A stretch of DNA of 64,000 bases from Streptomyces flavochromogenes (GTDB lineage Bacteria; Actinomycetota; Actinomycetes; Streptomycetales; Streptomycetaceae), in assembly GCF_000717595.1 (NCBI RefSeq), contig NZ_JNZO01000038.1, positions 1 to 64,000 of the forward strand, given 5' to 3'. The stretch's first letter is position 1; each line of letters opens with the position of its first letter. The notes beneath the pieces were generated by a model, which was not told the origin of the DNA, ran no database searches, and saw only the letters and a list, made by a program, of their open reading frames with translations. Both the position numbers and the translations under genes were made by a program. Positions 1-7,854 of the stretch are shown here, in pieces.

Positions 1-1131
1 CACCCCCTCTGCGCCGCCCACCTCCACACCCCGCCCCTCGCCCTCGCCGCCGCCGCCGACCTCGCGGCCTCCGCACTCAACCCGTCCATGGACTCCTGGG
101 ACCAGGCCCCCGCCGCCTCCGCGATCGAGGGCCGGGTCACGGCCGCCCTCGCCGCCGAGGTCTACCCGGACGCCCCGCACCCCGACGCGCTCGTCACGAC
201 CGGCGGCACCGAGTCCAACCAACTCGCCCTGCTCCTCGCGAGGGAGCGCCTCGGCCCCGCCGTCCGCACCGTCGTCGGCGCCAACGCCCACCACTCCTTC
301 CAGCGGGCCGCCTGGCTCCTCGGCCTCCCGGAGCCGTCCGTGGTGCCCACCCCGCGCGGCACCCTCGACCCGGCCGCCCTGCGCGAGGCGCTGACCACCC
401 TCACCGGCCCGATCCTCGTCGCGGCCACGGCGGGAACCACCGATGAGGGCCTCATCGACCCGCTCCCGGCCCTGGCGGACCTCTGCGAGGAGCGGCACGC
501 CGACCTCCACGTCGACGCCGCCTACGGAGGCCCCCTCCTCTTCAGCCGCCGGCACCGCTCCCTCCTCGACGGCCTGGCCCGCGCCCGCACCGTCACCGTC
601 GACCTGCACAAACTGGGCTGGCAGCCGGCCGCCGCCGGACTCCTCGCCGTACGGGACCCGGCCGACCTCGCCGCGCTCGGGCACACCGCCGCGTACCTCA
701 ACGCCGACGACGACACCGAGGCCGGTCTCCCCGACCTCCTCGGCCGCTCCCTGCGCACCACCCGCCGCCCGGACGTCCTCAAGAGCGCCGTCACCCTCCG
801 GGCCCTCGGCCGCACCGGCCTCGGCGAGCTCGTCGACACCTGCATGGACCGCGCGCAGGAGCTGGCCGACCTCGTGGAGAAGGCGCCGGGCCTCGACCTG
901 CAGGCCCGCCCCACCCTCACCACCGTCCTGTTCCGGCCGAACGGCCCCGGCGTCACCGACAGGACCGTCGCCGCCGTCCGCCGCACCCTCCTGACCGAGG
1001 GCCGCGCCGTCCTCGGCCGCGCCGAGGCGGACGGCCGTCTCTGGCTCAAGGCCACCCTGCTCAACCCCCACGCCACCCCCGGCGACCTGGCTCAGCTCAT
1101 CACCCTCGTGGAAGGCAGCGCGCACCGATGA
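1..1131 (+). CDS. desA-like: PLP-dependent decarboxylase, siderophore-type (5' end outside window)
   Basis: Only the last 376 residues are visible; the frame is open from base 1 (HPLCAAHLH...), so the gene starts upstream and the ATG at 88 is internal. It belongs to the group II PLP decarboxylases (lysine/ornithine/diaminobutyrate decarboxylases such as DesA). Visible hallmarks are TTGGTESN near visible residues 66-73 (phosphate binding), HVDAAYGG around 171-177 (Asp to the pyridine nitrogen), and DLHKLGWQ at 201-208, where K204 would form the Schiff base. Its product would be a diamine such as cadaverine. The stop overlaps the next start (ATGA at 1128-1131), so it is coupled to the N-monooxygenase that would hydroxylate that diamine. 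Substrate (lysine, ornithine or diaminobutyrate) cannot be fixed from sequence. Confidence 0.88.
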   Translation, partial: HPLCAAHLHTPPLALAAAADLAASALNPSMDSWDQAPAASAIEGRVTAALAAEVYPDAPHPDALVTTGGTESNQLALLLARERLGPAVRTVVGANAHHSFQRAAWLLGLPEPSVVPTPRGTLDPAALREALTTLTGPILVAATAGTTDEGLIDPLPALADLCEERHADLHVDAAYGGPLLFSRRHRSLLDGLARARTVTVDLHKLGWQPAAAGLLAVRDPADLAALGHTAAYLNADDDTEAGLPDLLGRSLRTTRRPDVLKSAVTLRALGRTGLGELVDTCMDRAQELADLVEKAPGLDLQARPTLTTVLFRPNGPGVTDRTVAAVRRTLLTEGRAVLGRAEADGRLWLKATLLNPHATPGDLAQLITLVEGSAHR

Positions 1132-2549
1132 CCGGCAGCACCGGCAGCACCCCCCAGGACGACCCCGACCGCCCCCACGACCTCGTGGGCGTCGGCATCG
1201 GCCCCTTCAACCTCTCGCTCGCCGCTCTCGCGCACGGTCTCCCCGGCGGGCTCGCCACCGCCTTCTTCGAGCAGAAGCCCGCCTTCCACTGGCACCCGGG
1301 CCTCCTCATCGAGGGCGCCACGCTCCAGGTCCCGTTCCTCGCCGACCTGGTGACCCTGGCCGACCCGACCAGCCCGTGGACCTTCCTCAACTACCTGAAG
1401 AGCCGAGAACGCCTCTTCCCGTTCTACTTCGCCGAGAAGTTCCACATCCAGCGCGCCGAGTACGACGCCTACTGCCGCTGGGTCAGCGAGCGGCTCCCCG
1501 GTCTGCACTTCGGCCATCAGGTCGACTCGGTCCGCTGGAACCCCGAACGGCGCCTGTTCGAGGTCGACTTCACCCAGATCGAACCGGACGGCCAGGCCGA
1601 GGCCCTGGGCCGCGCGTACACCCGGAACGTCGTCCTCGGCGTCGGCACCGAGCCGTACGTCCCCGAGCCGCTCAAACCGCTCGCCGACGCCCCCGGCGTC
1701 CCCGTCTTCCACTCGGCCGACTACCTCGCGCACCGCGAGACACTCCTCGCCGCCGGCCACGTCACCGTCATCGGATCCGGCCAGTCCGGCGCCGAGATCT
1801 TCCTCGACCTGCTCCGGGCCCGCCCCGCCGGGGCCGAGCGAATCCACTGGCTGGCCCGCACCGAGGCCTTCGCGCCGATGGAGTACTCGAAGCTGGGGCT
1901 CGAACACTTCACCCCCGACTACACCCGCTACTTCCACGCCCTGCCCGAGCACGTCCGCGGCGAACTCGTGCCCCGGCAGTGGCAGCTGCACAAGGGCATC
2001 GACGCCGACACGATCGCCGCCATCCACGACGAGCTGTACCGCAGGACCCTGCACGGCGGCTGGCCGGACGCCGTCCTCACCCCCGGCGTCCGGGTCCGTA
2101 CGGCCGGCCGGGTCGCCACCACCCAGGTCGAGCTGCACCTGGAGCACCTCCAGCAGGGCACCCGTTCCCGGCTCACCACCGACGCCGTCGTCCTCGCGAC
2201 CGGCTACCGCGAGCGTCCGGTGGACCGGATGCTCGCCGGGCTCGACCCCTACCTCCGCCATGACTCCACGGGGCGCGCCCGTGTCGACGAGCGGTACCGG
2301 CTGGTCCTCGACCCGTCGGTGACCGGCGCCGTGCACGTACAGAACGCCGAGCGGCACACCCATGGCGTCGGCGCCCCCGACCTCGGTCTCGCGGCCTGGC
2401 GGAGCGCGACCATCCTCAACTCGGTCACCGGCAAGGAGCCGTACCCGCTGCCGCGCCGCACGGCCTTCACCAGCTTCGGCCTGGAGACACGAGAGGCGCC
2501 GAGCGTTCCGGCCCAGGGCCGGAAGCTGACGCCTCTCGTGCAGCAGTGA
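1128..2549 (+). CDS. desB-like: Lysine/ornithine N6-monooxygenase (hydroxamate siderophore)
   Basis: 473 residues, full length for the IucD/SidA/DesB family of FAD- and NADPH-dependent amine hydroxylases. The FAD site is GVGIGPFN (G21, G23, G25, with the family's Pro in place of the usual last residue), the NADPH Rossmann motif is VIGSGQSGAEI starting near V214, and the C-terminal ATGY motif is at 357-360. The start ATG overlaps the decarboxylase stop by four bases. By family knowledge it would hydroxylate the diamine made by the upstream enzyme, giving the hydroxylamine used in hydroxamate siderophores. No acyltransferase or IucA/IucC synthetase (DesC/DesD) follows; the next gene is on the opposite strand. 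Those steps may lie upstream of the window or elsewhere. Confidence 0.88.
   Translation: MTGSTGSTPQDDPDRPHDLVGVGIGPFNLSLAALAHGLPGGLATAFFEQKPAFHWHPGLLIEGATLQVPFLADLVTLADPTSPWTFLNYLKSRERLFPFYFAEKFHIQRAEYDAYCRWVSERLPGLHFGHQVDSVRWNPERRLFEVDFTQIEPDGQAEALGRAYTRNVVLGVGTEPYVPEPLKPLADAPGVPVFHSADYLAHRETLLAAGHVTVIGSGQSGAEIFLDLLRARPAGAERIHWLARTEAFAPMEYSKLGLEHFTPDYTRYFHALPEHVRGELVPRQWQLHKGIDADTIAAIHDELYRRTLHGGWPDAVLTPGVRVRTAGRVATTQVELHLEHLQQGTRSRLTTDAVVLATGYRERPVDRMLAGLDPYLRHDSTGRARVDERYRLVLDPSVTGAVHVQNAERHTHGVGAPDLGLAAWRSATILNSVTGKEPYPLPRRTAFTSFGLETREAPSVPAQGRKLTPLVQQ
2488..2540. terminator. Nested inverted repeat inside the 3' end of the monooxygenase gene
   Basis: An 11-bp perfect outer repeat (CACGAGAGGCG, 2488-2498, with 2530-2540) encloses a 9-bp perfect inner repeat (TTCCGGCCC, 2506-2514, with 2516-2524). 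It sits in the last 20 codons, ending 9 bases before the monooxygenase stop, and only 14 bp separate that stop from the stop of the convergent nucleotidase gene. A bidirectional factor-independent terminator embedded in coding DNA is the simplest reading; there is no T-tract. Confidence 0.5.
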
Positions 2550-2563
2550 GAACCGGTTGAGTC

Positions 2564-4366
2564 CTAGAAGACGGGGACCCCGTCCCGCGTCAGCTTCCAG
2601 CCCACCGAGGCGAACAGGGACGGGTCGACCGTCCCCTTCGCCTTCACCCACTGGATGATGGTGTTGCGGATCTCGTCCGAGTTGGCCCACAGCTGCTGGG
2701 CTCCGGCGACGTGCGGGAACGCGCCGCCGCCGCTCGCCCGGTAGTTGTTGACCGCGAGGACGAACTTCGCCGCCGGGTCGAGGGGCTTGCCCTCGAAGGA
2801 CAGGTTCACGATCCGGGAACCGGCCGGCTTGGCGATGTCGATGTCGTACGTGAGCCCGGAGACGGCGTCGTAGTTGTAGTCCGGGGTGTTGTCGGCGTTG
2901 GTCAGCTTCGCGGTGTCGACCGGAGCGCCCGCCGGGGTCTGGACGTAGTACCGCGCCGAGAACTCCAGGTAGTCCTTCAGCTGGGCGCCCGTCATCAGAC
3001 GGGCCTCCAGGGTGTTCTCGAAGGGGTACAGACCGGCGGCGTCCTTGATGGAGACCTGGCCGGCCGGGATGCGGGCCGTGCGGGAGAAGCAGGAGGCCTG
3101 CGAGAGGACCGGCAGGGCCGCGTGGGCGCCGCCGGCGAGGGCGGCCTTCACGGTCTCGGCCTGGACGACGTTGATCAGGTCGATGATCGGCTCGTCCTTC
3201 CACGGCGCGTCGGCCGTGGTCATGGCGGCGGTGGAGGTGCCGATGATCTGGTTGACGTACTCCACGACCTTCTTGTGCTCGTCCCCGAGCAGCCCGGTGA
3301 TCTCCGGGTCCTCCGCCACCGTGTTGGAGTTGAGGACCTGGGCGGCGACCTTCTCGACCGTCCAGCAGCCCCTCTCCCACACCAGGTCGAAGTCGAAGAG
3401 GGTGAGGCGCTGGCCCCACTTCAGGGGCTCGGACAGGACGACGTCCTTGCCGGTCTCCTTGTTCTTCACCCGGTACTCGGGGATCTCGGTGTGCGCGTGG
3501 CCGACGAGGATGGCGTCGATGCCCGGCACCTGCTCGGCGACGAGCCCGGCCGCGTTCTCGATGTGGGGGAGCTGGTCACCGTACGAGGAGGTGCCGCTGG
3601 AGCCGGAGTGCGCCGAGACGACGACCACGTCCGCGCCCATGGAGCGCAGCTTCGGCACCCACTTCGCGGCCTGCTCCTCAAGCCCCGGGAAGACCATCTT
3701 GCCGCTGACGTTCGCCTTGTCCCAGATGGCGATGCCGGGGTTGGTCAGGCCGAGTATCGCGACCTTGACGTCCTTGCCGTGCGGGGTGCGCAGCCGGTGC
3801 ATGCTGTACGGGGCGAAGGCCGGGCGGAGCGTCTTGGCGTCGAGCGCGTTGGCGCCGAGCAGCGGGAAGTCGCACTGCTCCTCGAACTTGCGGAGCACCG
3901 GGATGCCGTAGTTGAACTCGTGGTTGCCGAGCGCGGCGGCGTCGTAGCCGATGGCGTTCATCGCCTGGGCCATCGGGTGGACCGGGCCGCGGCGAGCGGT
4001 GATCGGGTCGACCTTGGCGTAGTAGTACGACAGCTGGGTGCCCTGGATGGTGTCGCCGGCGTCGATGAGGAGGGTGTTGCGGCGGCCCTTCTCCTTGCGG
4101 ACCTGGTCGACCAGGGTGGAGATCTTGGCGAGGCCGACGTCGTTGTGGGCCTTGTCGTCGAACTCCTTGTCCGTGAAGTAGTCCCAGTTGAAGACGTTGC
4201 CGTGCAGGTCGGTGGTGCCCATCACGGTGAACGAGTACCGCTTCCGCGGACGCGGGCGGCCGTGGCCGCCGTGGGCCTCGGCGGGAACGGCGACGGCTCC
4301 GGCGACGGCCACTCCGGCCCCGGCGGCGGCCGAGCGCTCCAGGAACGTCCTGCGGTTCAGCGGCAT
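2564..4366 (-). CDS. Secreted 5'-nucleotidase / 2',3'-cyclic-nucleotide phosphodiesterase
   Basis: 600 residues from the ATG at 4366, chosen because AAGGGGAGAA lies just upstream and because it exposes a twin-arginine signal (MPLNRRTFLERS, hydrophobic run to about residue 31 ending AEA). The N-terminal half is a calcineurin-like metallophosphoesterase: GTTDLHGN (50-57), DAGDTIQG near 102, GNHEFNYG near 146 and GHAHTEIP near 289 supply the two-metal ligands. The C-terminal half carries the 5'-nucleotidase substrate domain (conserved NNYRASGGGAFP). It should be exported folded by the Tat system and release phosphate from extracellular nucleotides. It converges on the siderophore pair and diverges from the SIMPL gene, sharing a 159-bp upstream region with it. 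Confidence 0.9.
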   Translation of the reverse strand: MPLNRRTFLERSAAAGAGVAVAGAVAVPAEAHGGHGRPRPRKRYSFTVMGTTDLHGNVFNWDYFTDKEFDDKAHNDVGLAKISTLVDQVRKEKGRRNTLLIDAGDTIQGTQLSYYYAKVDPITARRGPVHPMAQAMNAIGYDAAALGNHEFNYGIPVLRKFEEQCDFPLLGANALDAKTLRPAFAPYSMHRLRTPHGKDVKVAILGLTNPGIAIWDKANVSGKMVFPGLEEQAAKWVPKLRSMGADVVVVSAHSGSSGTSSYGDQLPHIENAAGLVAEQVPGIDAILVGHAHTEIPEYRVKNKETGKDVVLSEPLKWGQRLTLFDFDLVWERGCWTVEKVAAQVLNSNTVAEDPEITGLLGDEHKKVVEYVNQIIGTSTAAMTTADAPWKDEPIIDLINVVQAETVKAALAGGAHAALPVLSQASCFSRTARIPAGQVSIKDAAGLYPFENTLEARLMTGAQLKDYLEFSARYYVQTPAGAPVDTAKLTNADNTPDYNYDAVSGLTYDIDIAKPAGSRIVNLSFEGKPLDPAAKFVLAVNNYRASGGGAFPHVAGAQQLWANSDEIRNTIIQWVKAKGTVDPSLFASVGWKLTRDGVPVF

Positions 4367-4525
4367 GTGTTTCTCCCCTTGTGGTTCTGTGCCGTCGGCG
4401 CCGACCGTGGCGCACAACGCGCGTAGATTCTGACCCGGACAGCCACGTCGGCAACAGAGCTTTCCGGTTACGGAGTGGGAAAGTGTTCGGTGGACGATCG
4501 CTGCCGAACACGGAGGAGTCAGGAC

Positions 4526-5209
4526 GTGACGCAGGAACACGCGACCCCGGAAGCGCCCCAGGTGACGGTTCGTGGGGAAGGGCGTCTCGAGGTCGACCCG
4601 GAGCTCGCCCGGATCTGGGTGGCCGTCTCCGCCCGCGGGCCCGACCGGTCGGCGACGCTGGCGGACCTCACCCGGCGCAACGCCCTGGTGCTCGACCTGG
4701 TCAAGGCGCAGGGCTCCGCCGTGGAGAAGCTGGAGACGGGCAGCTTCTCGATCTCCCCCGAGCTCACCCGCAAGGGGCGGGGGGAGCGGGTGCACGCCTT
4801 CCACGGACGGGTGCGGGTCACGGCGGAGCTGACCGACTTCACCGTGCTCGGGGAGCTGGTGACCCGGCTCGCCGACCTGGAGCTGACGAGCGTCGACGGC
4901 CCGTGGTGGTCCCTGCGCCCGGCCTCCCCGGCATACGCGGAGGCCCGCAGGCTCGCGGTGACGGAGGCGGTGCAGCGGGCGCGGGCCTACGCGGAGGCGC
5001 TCGGCACCTCGCTCTCCTCACTCCTCGAACTGTCGGACGCGGGCGCCGCGGAGCCGCTGATGTCGCGGCGGGCGGCCTTCGGCTCGGCGGCCGTGGCGTA
5101 CTCGGCGGAAGGGGTCGGCGAGGCCCCGCCGCTCGACCTCGAACCGCAGCGTCAGACCGTGACCGCCGAGGTCGTGGCGCGCTTCACGATGCGGCCGCCC
5201 GCACTCTGA
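4526..5209 (+). CDS. SIMPL (DUF541) domain protein
   Basis: 227 residues from the GTG at 4526, preceded by GGAGGAG at 4512-4518. Nearly the whole protein is one SIMPL/DUF541 domain: the opening VTVRGEGRLEVDPELARIWV strand pair, the central DLVKAQGSAVEKLETGSF segment and the closing QTVTAEVVARF strand are typical. The family (E. coli YggE, Brucella BP26) forms periplasmic or membrane-associated oligomers tied to oxidative stress, but this protein shows no signal peptide or membrane segment, so it is probably cytoplasmic. It diverges from the nucleotidase gene. Family assignment is firm; the biochemical role is unknown. Confidence 0.8.
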   Translation: MTQEHATPEAPQVTVRGEGRLEVDPELARIWVAVSARGPDRSATLADLTRRNALVLDLVKAQGSAVEKLETGSFSISPELTRKGRGERVHAFHGRVRVTAELTDFTVLGELVTRLADLELTSVDGPWWSLRPASPAYAEARRLAVTEAVQRARAYAEALGTSLSSLLELSDAGAAEPLMSRRAAFGSAAVAYSAEGVGEAPPLDLEPQRQTVTAEVVARFTMRPPAL

Positions 5210-5271
5210 GACAAGGGGCGCCGAGGCGCGAAAATCGCTCATCGGAGCACCCCGGCGCACAGATTCAAGAC

Positions 5272-5355
5272 TTGTCAACAGCCTTTCACGGAAAGGTTGT
5301 TGAGTAGTCATGTCTTGCCAACTCGCTACTGGTGGGTAAGGCCTAGGCTCGAAGC
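5272..5355 (+). promoter_or_regulatory. pyk promoter with a 27-bp near-perfect inverted repeat
   Basis: CAACAGCCTTTC (5276-5287) and GAAAGGTTGTTG (5291-5302) are inverted copies with one mismatch around a 3-nt centre. Downstream, TAGGCT (5344-5349) matches the TANNNT -10 box and lies 6 nt before the pyk ATG, which has only a weak GAAG as possible ribosome site; the message may be leaderless. The repeat would then lie at about -80 to -54, a position suited to a regulator. No good -35 box is visible. Confidence 0.45.
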
Positions 5356-6783
5356 ATGCGCCGAGCGAAAATCGTTTGTACCCTTGGGCCCGCCACCGAA
5401 ACATACGACCAGATCAAGGCGTTGATCGAGGCCGGAATGGACGTGGCCCGCTTCAACCTCAGCCACGGCTCGTACGCCGAGCACGAGGAGCGCTACCAGC
5501 GCGTACGCAAAGCCTCCGACGAGACCGGCCGCAGCATCGGAGTCCTCGCCGACCTTCAAGGCCCGAAGATTCGCCTCGGCCGCTTCCGCGAAGGCCCCGT
5601 ACTCCTTGAACGCGGCGACGAGTTCGCCATCTCCGTCGAGCCGATGGAGGGCGACCGCCACTGCTGCGGAACGACCTACTCGGGCCTCGCCGCCGACGTC
5701 ACCCCCGGTGAGCGCATCCTCGTCGACGACGGCCGCGTCACCCTCGAGGTCACCTCCGTCGACGGACCCCGGGTCAACACCGTGGTCATCGAGGGCGGCA
5801 TGGTCTCCGACAACAAGGGCCTCAACCTGCCCGGCGTCGCCGTCTCCGTCCCCGCCCTCTCCGAGAAGGACATCGAGGACCTGCGCTGGGCGCTGCGCAT
5901 CGGCGCCGACGTCATCGCGCTCTCCTTCGTCCGCAGCGCCCGGGACATCGACGACGTCCACCGGATCATGGACGAGGAAGGCCGCCGGCTGCCCGTCATC
6001 GCCAAGATCGAGAAGCCGCAGGCCGTCGAGAACATCGAGGAGATCGTCGCCGCCTTCGACGGCATCATGGTCGCCCGCGGCGACCTGGGCGTCGAGATGC
6101 CCCTGGAGCAGGTCCCGATCGTCCAGAAGCGCGCCGTCAAGCTCGCCAAGCGGAACGCCAAGCCGGTCATCGTCGCCACCCAGATGCTCGACTCGATGAT
6201 CGACAACTCCCGCCCCACGCGAGCCGAGGCGAGCGACGTGGCGAACGCGGTCATCGACGGCACCGACGCCGTCATGCTCTCCGGCGAGACCAGCGTCGGG
6301 CGCTACCCGATCGAGACCGTGCGCACCATGAGCCGCATCGTCGAGGCCGCGGAGGAAGACGTCCTCGCCAAGGGCCTGCCGCCGCTGACCGACCGGAACA
6401 AGCCCCGCACCCAGGGCGGCGCGGTGGCCCGCGCGGCCGCCGAGATGGGCGACTTCCTCGGCGCCAGGTTCCTCGTCGCCTTCACGCAGTCCGGCGACAC
6501 GGTCAAGCGGCTCTCCCGCTACCGCTCGCCGATCCCCCTGCTCGCCTTCACGCCGGACCCGGCGACGCGCTCCCAGCTCAACCTCACCTGGGGCGTCGAG
6601 ACCTTCCTCGGCCCGCACGTCGACTCGACGGACGCGATGGTGGCCCAGGTGGACGAGGAGCTCCTCCGGATCGGCCGCTGCAGGCCGGGCGACATCGTGG
6701 TGATCACGGCCGGCTCTCCGCCGGGGGTCGCGGGCTCGACGAACCTGGTACGGGTCCACCACATCGGGGATCCGCTGACGTAG
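5356..6783 (+). CDS. pyk: Pyruvate kinase
   Basis: 475 residues, normal length for bacterial pyruvate kinase, which makes pyruvate and ATP from phosphoenolpyruvate and ADP. The start is fixed by the conserved N-terminus (MRRAKIVCTLGPAT). NLSHG at 33-37, the catalytic-lysine segment IAKIEKPQ near 214-221, MVARGDLGVEMP near 238 (Mg/PEP binding) and the TQMLDSM...RAEASDVANAVIDGTDA block are all intact; the C-terminal allosteric domain is complete. Gene order (ANTAR regulator and liv operon just beyond) matches the pyk2 locus of Streptomyces coelicolor, which has two isozymes; which isozyme this is rests on that remembered order. Confidence 0.96.
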   Translation: MRRAKIVCTLGPATETYDQIKALIEAGMDVARFNLSHGSYAEHEERYQRVRKASDETGRSIGVLADLQGPKIRLGRFREGPVLLERGDEFAISVEPMEGDRHCCGTTYSGLAADVTPGERILVDDGRVTLEVTSVDGPRVNTVVIEGGMVSDNKGLNLPGVAVSVPALSEKDIEDLRWALRIGADVIALSFVRSARDIDDVHRIMDEEGRRLPVIAKIEKPQAVENIEEIVAAFDGIMVARGDLGVEMPLEQVPIVQKRAVKLAKRNAKPVIVATQMLDSMIDNSRPTRAEASDVANAVIDGTDAVMLSGETSVGRYPIETVRTMSRIVEAAEEDVLAKGLPPLTDRNKPRTQGGAVARAAAEMGDFLGARFLVAFTQSGDTVKRLSRYRSPIPLLAFTPDPATRSQLNLTWGVETFLGPHVDSTDAMVAQVDEELLRIGRCRPGDIVVITAGSPPGVAGSTNLVRVHHIGDPLT

Positions 6784-6786
6784 GGG

Positions 6787-7572
6787 TCAGTGCTTGGGGC
6801 CGACGTACTGGTCCATGAGGGCGACGTCGTCACGCCGTGCCACGGAGACATCGTGTGCCCCGGTCGCCCGGCGCCTGCTCCGCCAGGACACACCGACACG
6901 GTCCAGCGTGTCGGTGTACAGCCGCACTATGTCGTCCGAGGTGTTGGTGAAGAAGTAGCGGGGGTACTCGTACCGCTTCATCCGTCCACCGATGGTCTTC
7001 TCCGTCCAGTTGAGGATGCGCGACCCGTCGGAGTGGATCAGCCCTCGGATGAATGGCCACGAGTGGGCGTCGACGATCTCCTGCTGCCACGGTTCGAGGA
7101 CGATGGCCCGCTCGTGCTTCCTGCCGGGTCCGTGCTGCGGAAAGAGGCAGACGAGGTGCTTGGAGTACACCTTGACGTCGCGGCACCCGGTCTTCCGCGC
7201 CCAGGAGGCCGTGTTGTCGGGGAAGACCGTACGCACGGCCGCCATGGCTTCCCGCTGTACTCCGGGCCAGGCGTCGTCGAGCGTGATCCGCAGGCTCGGC
7301 ACCCGGTGCTGCCGGGGATGACTGATGTGCCCGTCGCCGAGGTACAGCCCGAGAAGGTACGCGTACGCGGCCTCGTCGAGCTCGCGTCCGTCGCACCGTG
7401 GGCAGAGCGGGCGGTGGCACCTGCCCGGGCTCTCGCCACGCTTCGCGCGGTCCTCGTGCTTCCAGGAGCTGATCGTGCCGGGTGGGACGTTCAGTGTCCG
7501 GGAGACGGTCGCGTTCTTCGCGCCGCTTCGTAGCAGGCTGAGTGCCCGTTGGCGCGTTCCGATGTCGTACAT
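6787..7572 (-). CDS. Free-standing LAGLIDADG homing-endonuclease-like protein with N-terminal HTH
   Basis: 261 residues from the ATG at 7572; an in-frame ATG at 7632 would add 20 residues, and neither has a clear ribosome site. Residues 7-40 form a Trp-repressor-like helix-turn-helix (ALSLLRSGAKNATVSRTLNV, then PPGTISSWK). A CHRPLCPRC cluster (C52, C57, C60) may bind zinc. Two LAGLIDADG helices follow: AYLLGLYLGDGHI (71-83) and PFIRGLIHSDGSRI (about 173-187), each with the acidic residue in the GDG/SDG position. It is not in an intron or intein. It lies 3 bp past the pyk stop and directly downstream of the tRNA on the same strand. It may be a relic endonuclease or a regulator domesticated from one. 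Confidence 0.75.
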   Translation of the reverse strand: MYDIGTRQRALSLLRSGAKNATVSRTLNVPPGTISSWKHEDRAKRGESPGRCHRPLCPRCDGRELDEAAYAYLLGLYLGDGHISHPRQHRVPSLRITLDDAWPGVQREAMAAVRTVFPDNTASWARKTGCRDVKVYSKHLVCLFPQHGPGRKHERAIVLEPWQQEIVDAHSWPFIRGLIHSDGSRILNWTEKTIGGRMKRYEYPRYFFTNTSDDIVRLYTDTLDRVGVSWRSRRRATGAHDVSVARRDDVALMDQYVGPKH

Positions 7573-7681
7573 GTGGCCGACGGTGCCTGCTGTGGCGGCG
7601 GGGCTGAGTGCGGATCGACAGAGTTCACGCATGTGGGTGACGATCGCTGACTGCTCGTCGGCCTTCGAATCGAAGGAAAAG

Positions 7682-7756
7682 TGCCCCAGGTGGGATTCGA
7701 ACCCACACTGTCCGCTGTTTGAGAGCGGCCTCTCTGACCAGTTGGAGTACTGGGGC
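7682..7756 (-). tRNA. tRNA with CAA anticodon (Leu by anticodon, class I shape)
   Basis: 75 nt. Acceptor GCCCCAG pairs perfectly with CTGGGGC; discriminator is A; no CCA is encoded. D arm is a 3-bp CTC/GAG stem with GG in the loop, the anticodon stem is CCGCT/AGCGG with loop CTCAAAC (anticodon CAA, reading UUG), and the T arm is GTGGG/CCCAC with loop TTCGAAT. The variable region is only ACAGT (5 nt), and A15-T48 can form a Levitt pair. Genuine tRNA-Leu has a long variable arm, so charging identity is uncertain although all stems are intact. The homing-endonuclease-like gene starts downstream of its 3' end. Confidence 0.8.
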
Positions 7757-7854
7757 CTTGGAAAGCCAGGGCATTGCCGCCCCTGTGGGGCACCACATTA
7801 CAGGAGCTAGGTAGGCTCAGGGGAGCAGTACTTGCCCCGCAACGAGGAGCCCCC

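Noticed and set aside
7682..7756. The tRNA as an attachment site for an integrated element
   Set aside because: No second copy of the tRNA 3' end, integrase or mobile gene was seen in the flanking kilobases.
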